Shown: piece by piece, positions 33,548-42,247 of the stretch
Layout: each line of letters opens with the position of its first letter
Numbering within the stretch: position 1 is the first letter of the stretch
From: Enterococcus_D sp050529585
GTDB taxonomy: Bacteria; Bacillota; Bacilli; Lactobacillales; Enterococcaceae
Direction: 5' to 3'
NCBI RefSeq assembly: GCF_050529585.1
Contig: NZ_CP172882.1
Span: forward strand, 186,001 to 250,000
DNA length: 64,000 nucleotides
The notes under the pieces: generated by a model
Databases searched by the model: none
Seen by the model: only the letters and a program-made list of their open reading frames with translations
Told to the model about the DNA's origin: nothing
Made by a program: the position numbers and the translations under genes

Positions 33548-34973
33548 TTGATTGCTCCTTTAATTGTAATGTGATCCGTTGAAAGTGATCCGTAAATTGT
33601 GTGAGGTCATTCGCTGATAAGCGTGTGTAATTGAGGCGTACAGCACTTGTTTCATTACTAAACAAAAAAGCTGGGGCAACTAAAAGCCCATTACGCAAGA
33701 AAATCTGCCAATCACCACGGCGCAAGGGGGCGTGTCGCCAGTGCAACCAGAAATAAAGGCCGCCTTTGATCGGTTGCCACTGCCAATCATCTTTAAAAGG
33801 CAACAATATCTTTTCGAATGCAGCGCTACGGTGGATCATTTCTTGTACTAACTGTTCCTGTTGGCGCTGATAATCAGAAGACTGTAATGCAATGTTTGCC
33901 AATACTTGTGGGAAAATCGTCGTGTCGATAGACATCCGACGCTTGGCTTGTGCAAATTGCTCTGCCAATGCTTCTGGCGCCAAAAGCCAGCCGATTTTGA
34001 TGGAAGAGCCGAGAAGTTTCGATAATGAACCGAGATAAATAACCGTTTCAGGTGCTAACGCCTTCAATTTAGGTGGCGTTTCTGCCAAAGCCAATTCACC
34101 AAAGACATCATCTTCAATAATAGGCACTTGATACCGTTGACACAATGAAATGATTGCCTTGCGTCTGCCTAAGCTCATTGTATGGCCGGTTGGATTTTGA
34201 AAGCTTGGGTTTAAGTAGACAAATTTGATTTTCTTTTCTTTCAATGTACGCTCTAATGCTTGAGGCAAAATCCCCTCCAGATCTTGTTGGATACCAATCA
34301 ATTGTACATTCATTGTTGAAAAAAGCGGTAAGGCAAATAGAAAAGAAGGATCTTCAGTGGCAATGCAATCTCCGGCCCGTAACAAAACTTGCATCAAAAG
34401 AGTGATGCCTTGTGTGGAACCAGCAGTGATCACCAATTTTTGCCCTTTTGCATTGAGGTCAAACGCTTCACTCAAATGGCGCAGCAGTGTTTCCTCAAGT
34501 GGTCGATAGCCAGAAGGTGATAATAGCTGACTTTCTTTTCTGATTTCTTCCCAAGTAAATGCAGGAAAGGCAAAATCTGGAATCAAATTAGGGGGAAGAT
34601 CACCGGTATACAAATCAAGGACTTCCGGTTGCTGGCGCAATTGTTGGATTTCAGTGATAAAGGGATCTTGTTGCAAATAAGGACTATCTAAAGAGGCCCT
34701 CAAATAGGACAATGGTGCTTGCCGACTGCCCCAACGTCCTTCTAAAACCTTTGATCCGCTGCCTTGTTTCCTTGAAATCCAACCAAGACTTTTGAGTTCA
34801 TCCAATGCTTTGACAACTGTTGATCGGTTGACCGCAAAAGAATGCGCCAGTTCTCTTTCTGGAGGCAAACGATCGCCAGGACCATATCTGCCGCTTTGAA
34901 TCTGATCGATGAAATAGGCGACGATTTGCTGGTAAAGAGGTTGGTTGCTTGTTTTATCGATCATAAATACCAT
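33531..34973 (-). CDS. MocR/PdxR-type regulator (GntR HTH fused to aminotransferase domain)
   Basis: 480 aa. Residues 8-75 are a GntR winged helix (QPLYQQIVAYFIDQI, RLPPERELAHSFAVNRSTV, GWISRKQGSGSKV); the rest is a fold type I aminotransferase domain with PLP-binding Lys319 in GSLSKLLGSS. AAAGGTGG precedes the start. MocR proteins sense PLP and control B6 metabolism or transport. It is divergent from a pyridoxal kinase-like gene and an ECF S component, which fits a PdxR role. Its promoter carries an inverted repeat in the spacer. Confidence 0.9.
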   Translation of the reverse strand: MVFMIDKTSNQPLYQQIVAYFIDQIQSGRYGPGDRLPPERELAHSFAVNRSTVVKALDELKSLGWISRKQGSGSKVLEGRWGSRQAPLSYLRASLDSPYLQQDPFITEIQQLRQQPEVLDLYTGDLPPNLIPDFAFPAFTWEEIRKESQLLSPSGYRPLEETLLRHLSEAFDLNAKGQKLVITAGSTQGITLLMQVLLRAGDCIATEDPSFLFALPLFSTMNVQLIGIQQDLEGILPQALERTLKEKKIKFVYLNPSFQNPTGHTMSLGRRKAIISLCQRYQVPIIEDDVFGELALAETPPKLKALAPETVIYLGSLSKLLGSSIKIGWLLAPEALAEQFAQAKRRMSIDTTIFPQVLANIALQSSDYQRQQEQLVQEMIHRSAAFEKILLPFKDDWQWQPIKGGLYFWLHWRHAPLRRGDWQIFLRNGLLVAPAFLFSNETSAVRLNYTRLSANDLTQFTDHFQRITLQLKEQSNERNH

Positions 34974-35005
34974 AATGAACCACCTTTCTTCAATTGGATG
35001 GTTCT

Positions 35006-35034
35006 AAAATAAGCCAAATGGCTCTTTTCGTCAA
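35006..35034 (-). promoter_or_regulatory. Promoter of the MocR-type gene with internal dyad
   Basis: Minus strand: TTGACG (35029-35034), exactly 17 bases, TATTTT (35006-35011). The spacer holds AGCCA-TT-TGGCT (35012-35023), a likely regulator site between the divergent genes. No strong plus-strand promoter is visible, as expected if the kinase gene needs activation. Confidence 0.6.
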
Positions 35035-35074
35035 GGAGAAGATTGTCTATACTGGGAAAAAGGAGTTGAAGAAG

Positions 35075-35896
35075 ATGAAAAAAGTACTAACGATTGCAGG
35101 TTCCGATTCTACAGGCGGGGCAGGGATAGAGGCGGATTTAAAGACGTTTCAAGAGTATGGCGCATTTGGATTTGCTTCTTTGGCGTCGATCGTTACGATG
35201 GATCCAACGAGAGGGTGGCAACATGAAGTCACGTCGATATCAGCGGAGTTGCTTGAGAAACAATTGATTTCAGCGTTAGCTGGCAAAGCAATGGACGCTG
35301 TCAAGACGGGGATGATGGGAAATGAAGAAAATATCAAAGTGGCTGCACGTTTTATTAACGAACGCGATATCAAACATGTAGTGATCGATCCTGTGATTGC
35401 GTGTAAAGGTACCGCAAATATCTTGCAGCCGAAAAGTGTTGCAGCAATCATCGAAGATTTATTGCCGTTAGCTGAAATAACAACGCCTAATTTAGTGGAG
35501 GCGGGTATCTTATCGGGCATGGGGGATCTGATGACGGTGGATGATATGAAGGCTGCAGCTGAGAAAATCTATCAGCTGGGCGCGAAAAATGTCATAGTGA
35601 AAGGTGGGCATCGACTGCAAACGCATCAAGCGTTAGATGTCTTATATGATGGTGCAAGTTTCACCGTATTGGCCGGAGAAAAAATCGATACAGATTTTAA
35701 TCATGGGGCCGGTTGCACCTTTTCCGCTGCAATCACGGCGGGTCTAGCCAAAGGGTGGACGATACTTGAAAGCGTTCGTACTGCCAAAGAGTTTGTTGCT
35801 GCTGCCATCAAACAAGGCGTCTCAATCAATCCTTATGTAGGTCATGTTTGGCATGGGGCTTATAATGAAGCGGAAAGAAGGATGAACCATGAATGA
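35075..35896 (+). CDS. pdxK: Pyridoxal/hydroxymethylpyrimidine kinase (PdxK/ThiD family)
   Basis: 273 aa from ATG 35075, with AAAGGAG ten bases ahead; the frame extends upstream to 34994 without one. Ribokinase-fold enzyme: MKKVLTIAGSDSTGGAGIEADL, TPNLVEAGILSG, VIVKGGH and the anion hole NHGAGCTFSAAI. Firmicute enzymes of this subgroup phosphorylate pyridoxal, pyridoxine and HMP; the MocR neighbour argues for B6, so PLP salvage is favoured over thiamine synthesis. Confidence 0.82.
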   Translation: MKKVLTIAGSDSTGGAGIEADLKTFQEYGAFGFASLASIVTMDPTRGWQHEVTSISAELLEKQLISALAGKAMDAVKTGMMGNEENIKVAARFINERDIKHVVIDPVIACKGTANILQPKSVAAIIEDLLPLAEITTPNLVEAGILSGMGDLMTVDDMKAAAEKIYQLGAKNVIVKGGHRLQTHQALDVLYDGASFTVLAGEKIDTDFNHGAGCTFSAAITAGLAKGWTILESVRTAKEFVAAAIKQGVSINPYVGHVWHGAYNEAERRMNHE

Positions 35897-36437
35897 TCAA
35901 AAAATCCAACGAATCGTTCTCGTAGCTCTTTTTACAGCGCTGACGGTAGTTGGCACCATGATCAAAATCCCGTTACCGACAGGGGCTTTTGTTCACTTAG
36001 GAAATGCGGTGCTCTTGTTGGCTGTATTATTGTTAGGCTATGTGAATGGTTCCTTGGCTGGTGGATTAGGTTTTGCACTATTTGATCTGTTAAATGGCTA
36101 CGCCACCGAAGCACCGTATTTTATTTTGGAAAGTTTTGTCGTTGGAGCTGCCGCTTATGGGACTTTTCTACTATTTAAAAAGAAACCGCAAAAGGTATGG
36201 CAGCTCATTGTGATTGGTATCGTTACAGGTATCGTAAAGCTGATTATGACGCAAGGGAAAAATACAGTGATGTTGTGGTACTTAGGCAGTTCGTTTGCTA
36301 GTGCATGGACAGCTGCTATCGTCAAACTTCCAGCTACGATCATTAATGTTGGTGTCACGGTTCTTTTGGTCGCTATCCTTTATTTCCCGTTGAAGACGGC
36401 GCTAGACCGTACGTTCCAGCAAAAAATGCAGAGATAA
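35889..36437 (+). CDS. ECF transporter S component, probably for vitamin B6
   Basis: 182 aa, five to six membrane helices (about 9-28, 36-62, 78-96, 103-123, 135-150, 152-170). Overlaps the kinase gene by 8 bases, implying coupled translation. S components give substrate specificity and share the EcfA1-EcfA2-EcfT module, encoded at 51.0-53.5 kb. The pairing with a B6 kinase and a MocR regulator suggests pyridoxine or pyridoxal as ligand (PdxU-like); this is inferred from context. Confidence 0.8.
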   Translation: MNDQKIQRIVLVALFTALTVVGTMIKIPLPTGAFVHLGNAVLLLAVLLLGYVNGSLAGGLGFALFDLLNGYATEAPYFILESFVVGAAAYGTFLLFKKKPQKVWQLIVIGIVTGIVKLIMTQGKNTVMLWYLGSSFASAWTAAIVKLPATIINVGVTVLLVAILYFPLKTALDRTFQQKMQR

Positions 36438-36466
36438 AAAAGAAGCCGACGTGCTTCTTTTTTTAT
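36436..36466 (+). terminator. Terminator of the kinase/S-component operon
   Basis: AAAAAAGAAGC-CGACGT-GCTTCTTTTTTT starting at the stop codon. Confidence 0.88.
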
Positions 36467-36533
36467 TTTGATTCCATAAAGAAAGTTTTCAGAAAAGAAT
36501 GCGAAAGAATCCGCGTTTTTCAATAAAAAAAGC

Positions 36534-36562
36534 TTGCAATCAAGGTTTATCCGTAATATAAT
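36534..36562 (+). promoter_or_regulatory. Promoter of the S10-spc cluster
   Basis: TTGCAA (36534-36539), 17-base spacer, consensus TATAAT (36557-36562). Transcript start expected near 36569, giving a leader of about 167 bases. Confidence 0.85.
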
Positions 36563-36568
36563 CATAAA

Positions 36569-36735
36569 GGTGCTGTTTACGTAAAATGCGTAAGTCACAC
36601 TGGCAGCAAAGAAATTTCTGCCGGCTACGAAACGAGAGGTTGCGACACGCCCGGACGCTTTGCCATGGACGAGCGTGACGGAAAATTTTCGTGGAGCTAT
36701 GTCTACTTTTCAAAATAGGCGAAGGAGGGAAAACA
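36569..36735 (+). promoter_or_regulatory. Structured leader of the S10 operon
   Basis: Contains GGCAG(C)AAA-GAAA-TTTCTGCC (36602-36622), a stem with a GNRA-type loop, and CACGC 36646-36650 with GCGTG 36673-36677 enclosing a purine/pyrimidine-rich loop. S10 leaders in other bacteria are regulated by a ribosomal protein; which, if any, binds here cannot be read from sequence. No terminator hairpin seen. Confidence 0.5.
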
Positions 36736-37044
36736 ATGGCAAAACAAAAAATTCGTATCCGTTTAAAAGCGTATGAACATCGTATTTTGGATCAATCAGC
36801 GGATAAAATCGTAGAAACTGCAAAAAGAACTGGAGCTGGCGTATCTGGTCCAATTCCATTACCAACTGAACGCAGCTTATACACGATCATCCGTGCGACA
36901 CATAAATACAAAGATTCACGCGAACAATTCGAAATGCGTACACACAAACGTCTAATCGACATTGTGAATCCAACACCAAAAACAGTTGATGCTTTAATGA
37001 AGCTAGACTTGCCAAGCGGTGTAAATATCGAAATCAAACTATAA
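36736..37044 (+). CDS. rpsJ: 30S ribosomal protein S10
   Basis: 102 aa from ATG 36736 (MAKQKIRIRLKAYEHR), behind GAAGGAGGG; an upstream in-frame ATG lies in the leader. Head protein of the 30S subunit, also the NusE antitermination factor. Key blocks GPIPLPTERS and RTHKRLIDI present. First gene of the cluster. Confidence 0.98.
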   Translation: MAKQKIRIRLKAYEHRILDQSADKIVETAKRTGAGVSGPIPLPTERSLYTIIRATHKYKDSREQFEMRTHKRLIDIVNPTPKTVDALMKLDLPSGVNIEIKL

Positions 37045-37066
37045 TAATTAAGATGGAGGTGTAATC

Positions 37067-37696
37067 ATGACCAAAGGAATCTTAGGGAAAAAAGTGGGAA
37101 TGACTCAAATCTTCACTGAATCTGGCGAATTGATTCCAGTAACTGTAGTTGAAGCTACTGCTAATGTAGTCCTACAAGTGAAAACAATCGAAAACGACGG
37201 CTACGAAGCAATTCAAGTCGGCTACCAAGATAAACGTGAAGTTTTGTCTAACAAACCTGCGAAAGGTCATGTTGCAAAAGCAAACACGGCTCCTAAGCGC
37301 TTCATTCGCGAATTCAAGAATGTAGAGCTTGAGGGCTTAGAAGTAGGATCAGAAATCAAAGTTGATATTTTTGAAGCAGGCGATATCATTGATGTTACCG
37401 GCACGTCAAAAGGTAAAGGATTCCAAGGCGTTATCAAACGTCACGGACAAAGCCGCGGCCCAATGGCTCACGGATCTCGTTACCACCGTCGTCCTGGATC
37501 AATGGGTCCAGTTGCACCTAACCGTGTATTCAAAAACAAACGTCTAGCTGGCCGTATGGGTGGCGATCGCATCACGATCCAAAACTTGGAAATCGTACGC
37601 GTAGACGCAGAACGCAACGTTATTCTGATCAAAGGAAACGTTCCTGGCGCGAAAAAATCATTGATTACAATCAAATCAGCTGTGAAAGCTAAATAA
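37067..37696 (+). CDS. rplC: 50S ribosomal protein L3
   Basis: 209 aa. Early assembly protein with a loop reaching the peptidyl-transferase centre. TKGILGKKVGMTQIF at the start and the loop block RHGQSRGPMAHGSRYHRRPGS around residues 125-145 are intact. GGAGGTG precedes the ATG. Confidence 0.98.
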   Translation: MTKGILGKKVGMTQIFTESGELIPVTVVEATANVVLQVKTIENDGYEAIQVGYQDKREVLSNKPAKGHVAKANTAPKRFIREFKNVELEGLEVGSEIKVDIFEAGDIIDVTGTSKGKGFQGVIKRHGQSRGPMAHGSRYHRRPGSMGPVAPNRVFKNKRLAGRMGGDRITIQNLEIVRVDAERNVILIKGNVPGAKKSLITIKSAVKAK

Positions 37697-37725
37697 GTAG
37701 ATAGGAAGAAAGGAGGAACTAAGGA

Positions 37726-38349
37726 ATGCCGAATGTAGCATTATTCAAACAAGATGGAAGCCAAAATGGCGAAATTACATTGAACGAAGAAATCTTCGGA
37801 ATTGAACCAAATGAAACAGTTGTCTATGATGCAATCATCATGCAACGCGCTTCATTAAGACAAGGAACACACGCTGTGAAAAACCGCAGTGCCGTTCGTG
37901 GCGGTGGCCGTAAACCATGGCGCCAAAAAGGAACTGGTCGTGCCCGTCAAGGTTCGATCCGCTCACCACAATGGCGTGGAGGTGGCGTAGTCTTCGGACC
38001 AACACCACGTTCATACAGCTACAAACTTCCTAAAAAAGTTCGTCGCTTAGCAATGAAATCTGTATTGTCAGAAAAAGTTGCTTCAAATAACTTGGTCGCA
38101 ATCGAAGGTTTAAGCTTTGATGCGCCTAAAACAAAAGAATTCAAACAAGTTCTTGCTAACTTGACAATTGATTCAAAAGTATTGGTAGTTCTAGAATCTG
38201 AAAACGACTTTGCCGCTTTATCAGCGCGCAACTTACCAAAAGTTTCTGTAGTAACTGCTGATAACATTAGTGTTCTTGATATCGTTTCTAGCGATAAATT
38301 GCTAGTTACACAAACTGCTCTTACTCAGATCGAGGAGGTGCTTGCATAA
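37726..38349 (+). CDS. rplD: 50S ribosomal protein L4
   Basis: 207 aa. Exit-tunnel protein; the tunnel loop GGGRKPWRQKGTGRARQGS is intact, with no change at the residues usually altered in macrolide resistance. In E. coli it is the autoregulator of the S10 operon; whether it acts on the leader here is open. Its stop overlaps the rplW start by one base (TAATG). Confidence 0.98.
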   Translation: MPNVALFKQDGSQNGEITLNEEIFGIEPNETVVYDAIIMQRASLRQGTHAVKNRSAVRGGGRKPWRQKGTGRARQGSIRSPQWRGGGVVFGPTPRSYSYKLPKKVRRLAMKSVLSEKVASNNLVAIEGLSFDAPKTKEFKQVLANLTIDSKVLVVLESENDFAALSARNLPKVSVVTADNISVLDIVSSDKLLVTQTALTQIEEVLA

Positions 38350-38642
38350 TGAACTTACTAGACGTTATTAAACGCCCAGTGATCACTGAAAAATCAATGC
38401 TTGCCATGGATGACAAGAAATACACTTTTGAAGTGGACACAAAAGCAAACAAAACTTTAGTAAAACAAGCTGTAGAAGCTGCCTTTGACGGTGTGAAAGT
38501 GGCTAACGTGAATATCATCAACGTTCGTCCTAAATTCAAACGCATGGGTAAATATGCAGGATATACAAAAAAACGTCGCAAAGCTGTTGTGACTTTAACT
38601 GAAGATTCAAAAGAAATTACAATTTTCGAAGCTGCTGAATAA
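38349..38642 (+). CDS. rplW: 50S ribosomal protein L23
   Basis: 97 aa. Binds domain III of 23S rRNA and forms the docking site for trigger factor and SRP at the tunnel exit. DVIKRPVITEKSM at the N terminus is typical. GATCGAGGAGGTG before the ATG lies inside rplD. Confidence 0.97.
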   Translation: MNLLDVIKRPVITEKSMLAMDDKKYTFEVDTKANKTLVKQAVEAAFDGVKVANVNIINVRPKFKRMGKYAGYTKKRRKAVVTLTEDSKEITIFEAAE

Positions 38643-38681
38643 GTAGTCTACGTATAAATTTTACATGGGAGGGAAAAAGAC

Positions 38682-39515
38682 GTGGCGATTAAAAAGTACA
38701 AACCTACCACGAACGGCCGTCGTAATATGACAAGTTCTGATTTCGCTGAAATCACAACTTCAACACCAGAAAAAACATTGTTAGCTCCTTTGAAAAACAA
38801 TGCTGGTCGTAACAACAACGGACGTATCACGGTTCGTCATCAAGGTGGCGGTCACAAACGTCAATACCGTATAATCGATTTCAAACGTAACAAGGACAAT
38901 GTCGTTGCTACAGTCAAAACGATTGAATACGATCCAAACCGTTCTGCTAACATTGCGTTAGTACATTACGAGGATGGAGTAAAAGCATATATCTTAGCAC
39001 CTAAAGGATTAGAAGTTGGCACAAAAATCGTTTCTGGTCCAGAAGCAGATATCAAAGTAGGTAACGCATTACCACTAGAAAACATTCCAGTAGGTACAGT
39101 TATCCACAATATCGAAATGAAACCTGGCAAAGGCGGACAATTGATCCGTTCAGCTGGTACAAGTGCACAAGTACTTGGTAAAGAAGGCAAATACGTGTTG
39201 ATCCGCTTGAACTCAGGCGAAGTACGTATGATCTTGGCTTCATGCCGTGCAACGATTGGTTCTGTTGGTAATGAACAACATGAATTGATCAACATCGGTA
39301 AAGCTGGACGCTCTCGTTGGATGCGTAAACGCCCAACTGTTCGTGGTAGCGTAATGAACCCTAACGATCACCCACACGGTGGTGGTGAAGGTAAAGCACC
39401 AATCGGACGTAAAGCACCAGTATCACCTTGGGGACAACCTGCCCTTGGATACAAAACACGTAACAAAAAAGCAAAATCAGACAAACTTATCGTTCGTCGT
39501 CGTAAAACTAAGTAA
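38682..39515 (+). CDS. rplB: 50S ribosomal protein L2
   Basis: 277 aa, GTG start behind GGGAGGG. Needed for subunit joining and peptidyl transfer. RNNNGRITVRHQGGGHKR in the N-terminal half and the C-terminal PHGGGEGKAPIGRK, with the functionally key His, are present. Confidence 0.98.
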   Translation: MAIKKYKPTTNGRRNMTSSDFAEITTSTPEKTLLAPLKNNAGRNNNGRITVRHQGGGHKRQYRIIDFKRNKDNVVATVKTIEYDPNRSANIALVHYEDGVKAYILAPKGLEVGTKIVSGPEADIKVGNALPLENIPVGTVIHNIEMKPGKGGQLIRSAGTSAQVLGKEGKYVLIRLNSGEVRMILASCRATIGSVGNEQHELINIGKAGRSRWMRKRPTVRGSVMNPNDHPHGGGEGKAPIGRKAPVSPWGQPALGYKTRNKKAKSDKLIVRRRKTK

Positions 39516-39557
39516 TATACTTGACCATGTGTCGCACATTTTGAGAGGAGGTACACC

Positions 39558-39836
39558 ATGGGTCGTAGTTTGAAAAAAGGACCTTTTGTCGATGACCATT
39601 TGATGAAAAAGGTCGAAGCACAAGAAGGCGCTGAAAAGAAAAAAGTGATCAAAACTTGGTCACGTCGTTCTACAATCTTCCCTAATTTTATCGGTTTTAC
39701 AATCGCTGTGTATGATGGACGGAAACACGTACCAGTATACATCCAAGAAGACATGGTAGGACACAAATTAGGTGAATTTGCACCAACTAGAACTTATCGC
39801 GGACATGCTGCCGATGATAAGAAAACAAGACGCTAA
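39558..39836 (+). CDS. rpsS: 30S ribosomal protein S19
   Basis: 92 aa. Forms a head complex with S13 and contacts A-site tRNA. MGRSLKKGPFVDDHL and RRSTIFPNFIGFTIAVYDG are the family signature. GAGAGGAGG precedes the start. Confidence 0.98.
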   Translation: MGRSLKKGPFVDDHLMKKVEAQEGAEKKKVIKTWSRRSTIFPNFIGFTIAVYDGRKHVPVYIQEDMVGHKLGEFAPTRTYRGHAADDKKTRR

Positions 39837-39859
39837 TTTTGAGGGGAGGATATCCAAAA

Positions 39860-40207
39860 ATGGCAGAACAAATTACATCAGCGAAAGCAACTGCTAAAAC
39901 AGTCCGCGTTTCTCCTCGCAAATCACGTCTAGTTATTGACTTAATCAGAGGGAAAAGCGTTGCTGAAGCAATCGCGATCTTAAAGTTCACACCAAACAAA
40001 GCTGCAGGAATCATCGAGAAAGTCTTGATGTCAGCTATCGCTAATGCAGAAAATAATTTTGACTTAGATGTTGAAAACTTGATCGTTTCTGAAGCATTCG
40101 TTAACGAAGGACCAACTATGAAACGGTTCCGTCCACGTGCGAAAGGTTCAGCATCACCAATCAACAAACGTACAAGTCATATTACTGTAGTCGTATCAGA
40201 AAAATAA
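39860..40207 (+). CDS. rplV: 50S ribosomal protein L22
   Basis: 115 aa from ATG 39860, behind GGGGAGG; an in-frame ATG at 39839 lies ahead of that site. Lines the exit tunnel with L4; the hairpin ending RFRPRAKGSASPINKRTSH is complete, so no macrolide-type deletion is seen. Confidence 0.97.
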   Translation: MAEQITSAKATAKTVRVSPRKSRLVIDLIRGKSVAEAIAILKFTPNKAAGIIEKVLMSAIANAENNFDLDVENLIVSEAFVNEGPTMKRFRPRAKGSASPINKRTSHITVVVSEK

Positions 40208-40220
40208 GGAGGGACAATCA

Positions 40221-40877
40221 GTGGGTCAAAAAGTACATCCAATTGGAATGCGCGTAGGCATCATCCGTGACTGGGATGCTAAATGGTATGCTGAAAAAGA
40301 GTATGCTGAATTTCTACATGAAGATTTGAAAATCCGTAAATTTATCGCATCTAAACTTGCTGATGCCGCAGTGTCAACAGTTGAAATCGAACGCGCAGCA
40401 AACCGCGTGAACATTTCAATCCACACAGCGAAACCAGGTATGGTTATCGGTAAAGGCGGATCTGAAGTCGAAAACCTAAGAAAAGAATTAAACAACTTAA
40501 CTGGCAAACGAGTTCATATCAACATCGTTGAAATCAAAAAACCAGATTTAGATGCTAAATTAGTGGGCGAAGGAATTACACGTCAATTAGAAAACCGTGT
40601 TGCTTTCCGTCGTGCCCAAAAACAAGCGATCCAACGCACCATGCGTTCTGGCGCTAAAGGAATCAAAACACAAGTTTCTGGACGTCTAAACGGTGCAGAT
40701 ATCGCCCGTTCAGAAGGTTATTCAGAAGGAACTGTTCCACTTCATACATTACGTGCGGATATTGATTACGCATGGGAAGAAGCAGATACAACATACGGAA
40801 AACTAGGAGTTAAAGTGTGGATTTATCGTGGAGAAGTTCTTCCAACTAAAAAAAACACTGAGAAAGGAGGGAAATAA
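40221..40877 (+). CDS. rpsC: 30S ribosomal protein S3
   Basis: 218 aa, GTG start behind AAGGAGGG. mRNA-entry and helicase protein. KH domain with KPGMVIGKGGSEVENL, C-terminal domain RRAQKQAIQRTMRSGAKGI. Two bases before rplP. Confidence 0.98.
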   Translation: MGQKVHPIGMRVGIIRDWDAKWYAEKEYAEFLHEDLKIRKFIASKLADAAVSTVEIERAANRVNISIHTAKPGMVIGKGGSEVENLRKELNNLTGKRVHINIVEIKKPDLDAKLVGEGITRQLENRVAFRRAQKQAIQRTMRSGAKGIKTQVSGRLNGADIARSEGYSEGTVPLHTLRADIDYAWEEADTTYGKLGVKVWIYRGEVLPTKKNTEKGGK

Positions 40878-40879
40878 AC

Positions 40880-41314
40880 ATGTTAGTACCTAAACGTGTA
40901 AAACACCGTCGTGAGTTCCGCGGAAAAATGCGTGGTGAAGCGAAAGGCGGCAAAGAAGTATCTTTTGGTGAATATGGCTTGCAAGCTGTTGAATCACATT
41001 GGATCACAAACCGTCAAATCGAAGCAGCCCGTATCGCTATGACTCGTTATATGAAACGTGGCGGGAAAGTATGGATCAAAATTTTCCCTCACAAATCTTA
41101 TACTGCCAAAGCTATTGGGGTACGTATGGGTTCTGGTAAAGGGGCTCCTGAAGGATGGGTATCACCTGTAAAACGTGGTAAAATCATGTTTGAAATCGCT
41201 GGTGTACCAGAAGAAGTTGCGCGTGAAGCGTTACGTCTTGCTTCTCACAAATTACCAGTAAAAACAAAGATCGTAAAACGTGAGGAAATGGGTGGTGAAT
41301 CGAATGAAGGTTAA
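40880..41314 (+). CDS. rplP: 50S ribosomal protein L16
   Basis: 144 aa. Central protuberance protein that shapes the A-site tRNA elbow. MLVPKRVKHRREFRGKMRG, WITNRQIEAARIAMTRYMKRGG and RMGSGKGAPE are conserved. Overlaps rpmC by 11 bases. Confidence 0.98.
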   Translation: MLVPKRVKHRREFRGKMRGEAKGGKEVSFGEYGLQAVESHWITNRQIEAARIAMTRYMKRGGKVWIKIFPHKSYTAKAIGVRMGSGKGAPEGWVSPVKRGKIMFEIAGVPEEVAREALRLASHKLPVKTKIVKREEMGGESNEG

Positions 41315-41492
41315 AGAAATCAGAGAATTAACCACTGCCGAAATGCTAGATCAAGAAAAACAATTGAAAGAAGAATTGTTTAATCTTAGATTCCAATTAG
41401 CAACAGGTCAATTAGAAAACACTGCACGTATCAAAGAAGTACGTAAATCGATTGCACGCATCAAAACTGTTTTGCGTGAACAAGCTAAGTAA
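41304..41492 (+). CDS. rpmC: 50S ribosomal protein L29
   Basis: 62 aa from ATG 41304 (MKVKEIRELTTAEM); the frame continues upstream inside rplP, but 62 aa is the family size and GGGTGG lies ahead of this ATG. Two-helix coiled hairpin near the tunnel exit; ELFNLRFQLATGQLENTARI is diagnostic. Confidence 0.97.
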   Translation: MKVKEIRELTTAEMLDQEKQLKEELFNLRFQLATGQLENTARIKEVRKSIARIKTVLREQAK

Positions 41493-41516
41493 TAGTGGAA
41501 GGAGGCCATTTAGCGT

Positions 41517-41783
41517 ATGACTGAAGAAAGAAATCAACGCAAAGTTTACCAAGGTCGCGTGGTATCCGACAAAATGGATAAAACCATTACTGTTGTTGTT
41601 GAAACAAAGAAAAACCACCCTATCTACGGGAAACGTCTGAACTATTCTAAGAAATACAAAGCACACGATGAAAACAACGAAGCAAAAGTTGGCGATATCG
41701 TGAAAATTATGGAAACTCGTCCATTATCAGCTACGAAACGTTTCCGTCTAGTAGATATTGTTGAAAAGGCAGTGATTATCTAA
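41517..41783 (+). CDS. rpsQ: 30S ribosomal protein S17
   Basis: 88 aa. Primary 16S binder, OB-fold. RKVYQGRVVSDKMDKTITV and KMDKTI/ETRPLSATKRFRLV blocks present. GGAAGGAGG precedes the start. A 60-base gap with weak AGATTTT/AAAATCT complementarity separates it from rplN. Confidence 0.98.
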   Translation: MTEERNQRKVYQGRVVSDKMDKTITVVVETKKNHPIYGKRLNYSKKYKAHDENNEAKVGDIVKIMETRPLSATKRFRLVDIVEKAVII

Positions 41784-41843
41784 TCACACGAGATTTTCCT
41801 ATATAGATTATGAATTGCAAAATCTGAAAGGAGGATACACATC

Positions 41844-42212
41844 GTGATCCAAGCAGAAAGCCGATTAAGAGTAGCGGACAACTCAGGTGCCCGTGAAATT
41901 CTAACGATCAAAGTCCTTGGCGGATCTGGTCGTAAAACTGCCAATATTGGTGATGTGATCGTTGCTACGGTCAAACAAGCAACGCCAGGTGGGGTTGTCA
42001 AAAAAGGTGACGTCGTTAAAGCCGTTATCGTTCGTACAAAATCAGGAGCACGTCGTACAGACGGTTCTTATATCAAATTCGATGAAAATGCTGCGGTTAT
42101 TATCCGTGATGATAAGAGCCCTCGTGGAACTCGTATCTTTGGCCCAGTGGCCCGCGAATTGCGTGAAGGCAACTTCATGAAGATCGTTTCCCTAGCACCA
42201 GAAGTATTGTAA
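41844..42212 (+). CDS. rplN: 50S ribosomal protein L14
   Basis: 122 aa, GTG start behind AAAGGAGG. Subunit-interface protein contacting h14 of 16S rRNA and the target of the silencing factor RsfS. MIQAESRLRVADNSGAREI and RDDKSPRGTRIFGPVARELR are conserved. Traditionally the first gene of the spc part of the cluster. Confidence 0.98.
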   Translation: MIQAESRLRVADNSGAREILTIKVLGGSGRKTANIGDVIVATVKQATPGGVVKKGDVVKAVIVRTKSGARRTDGSYIKFDENAAVIIRDDKSPRGTRIFGPVARELREGNFMKIVSLAPEVL

Positions 42213-42247
42213 TAGTGATTCTTATCTAAAGGAGGTGCGAAACAAAC

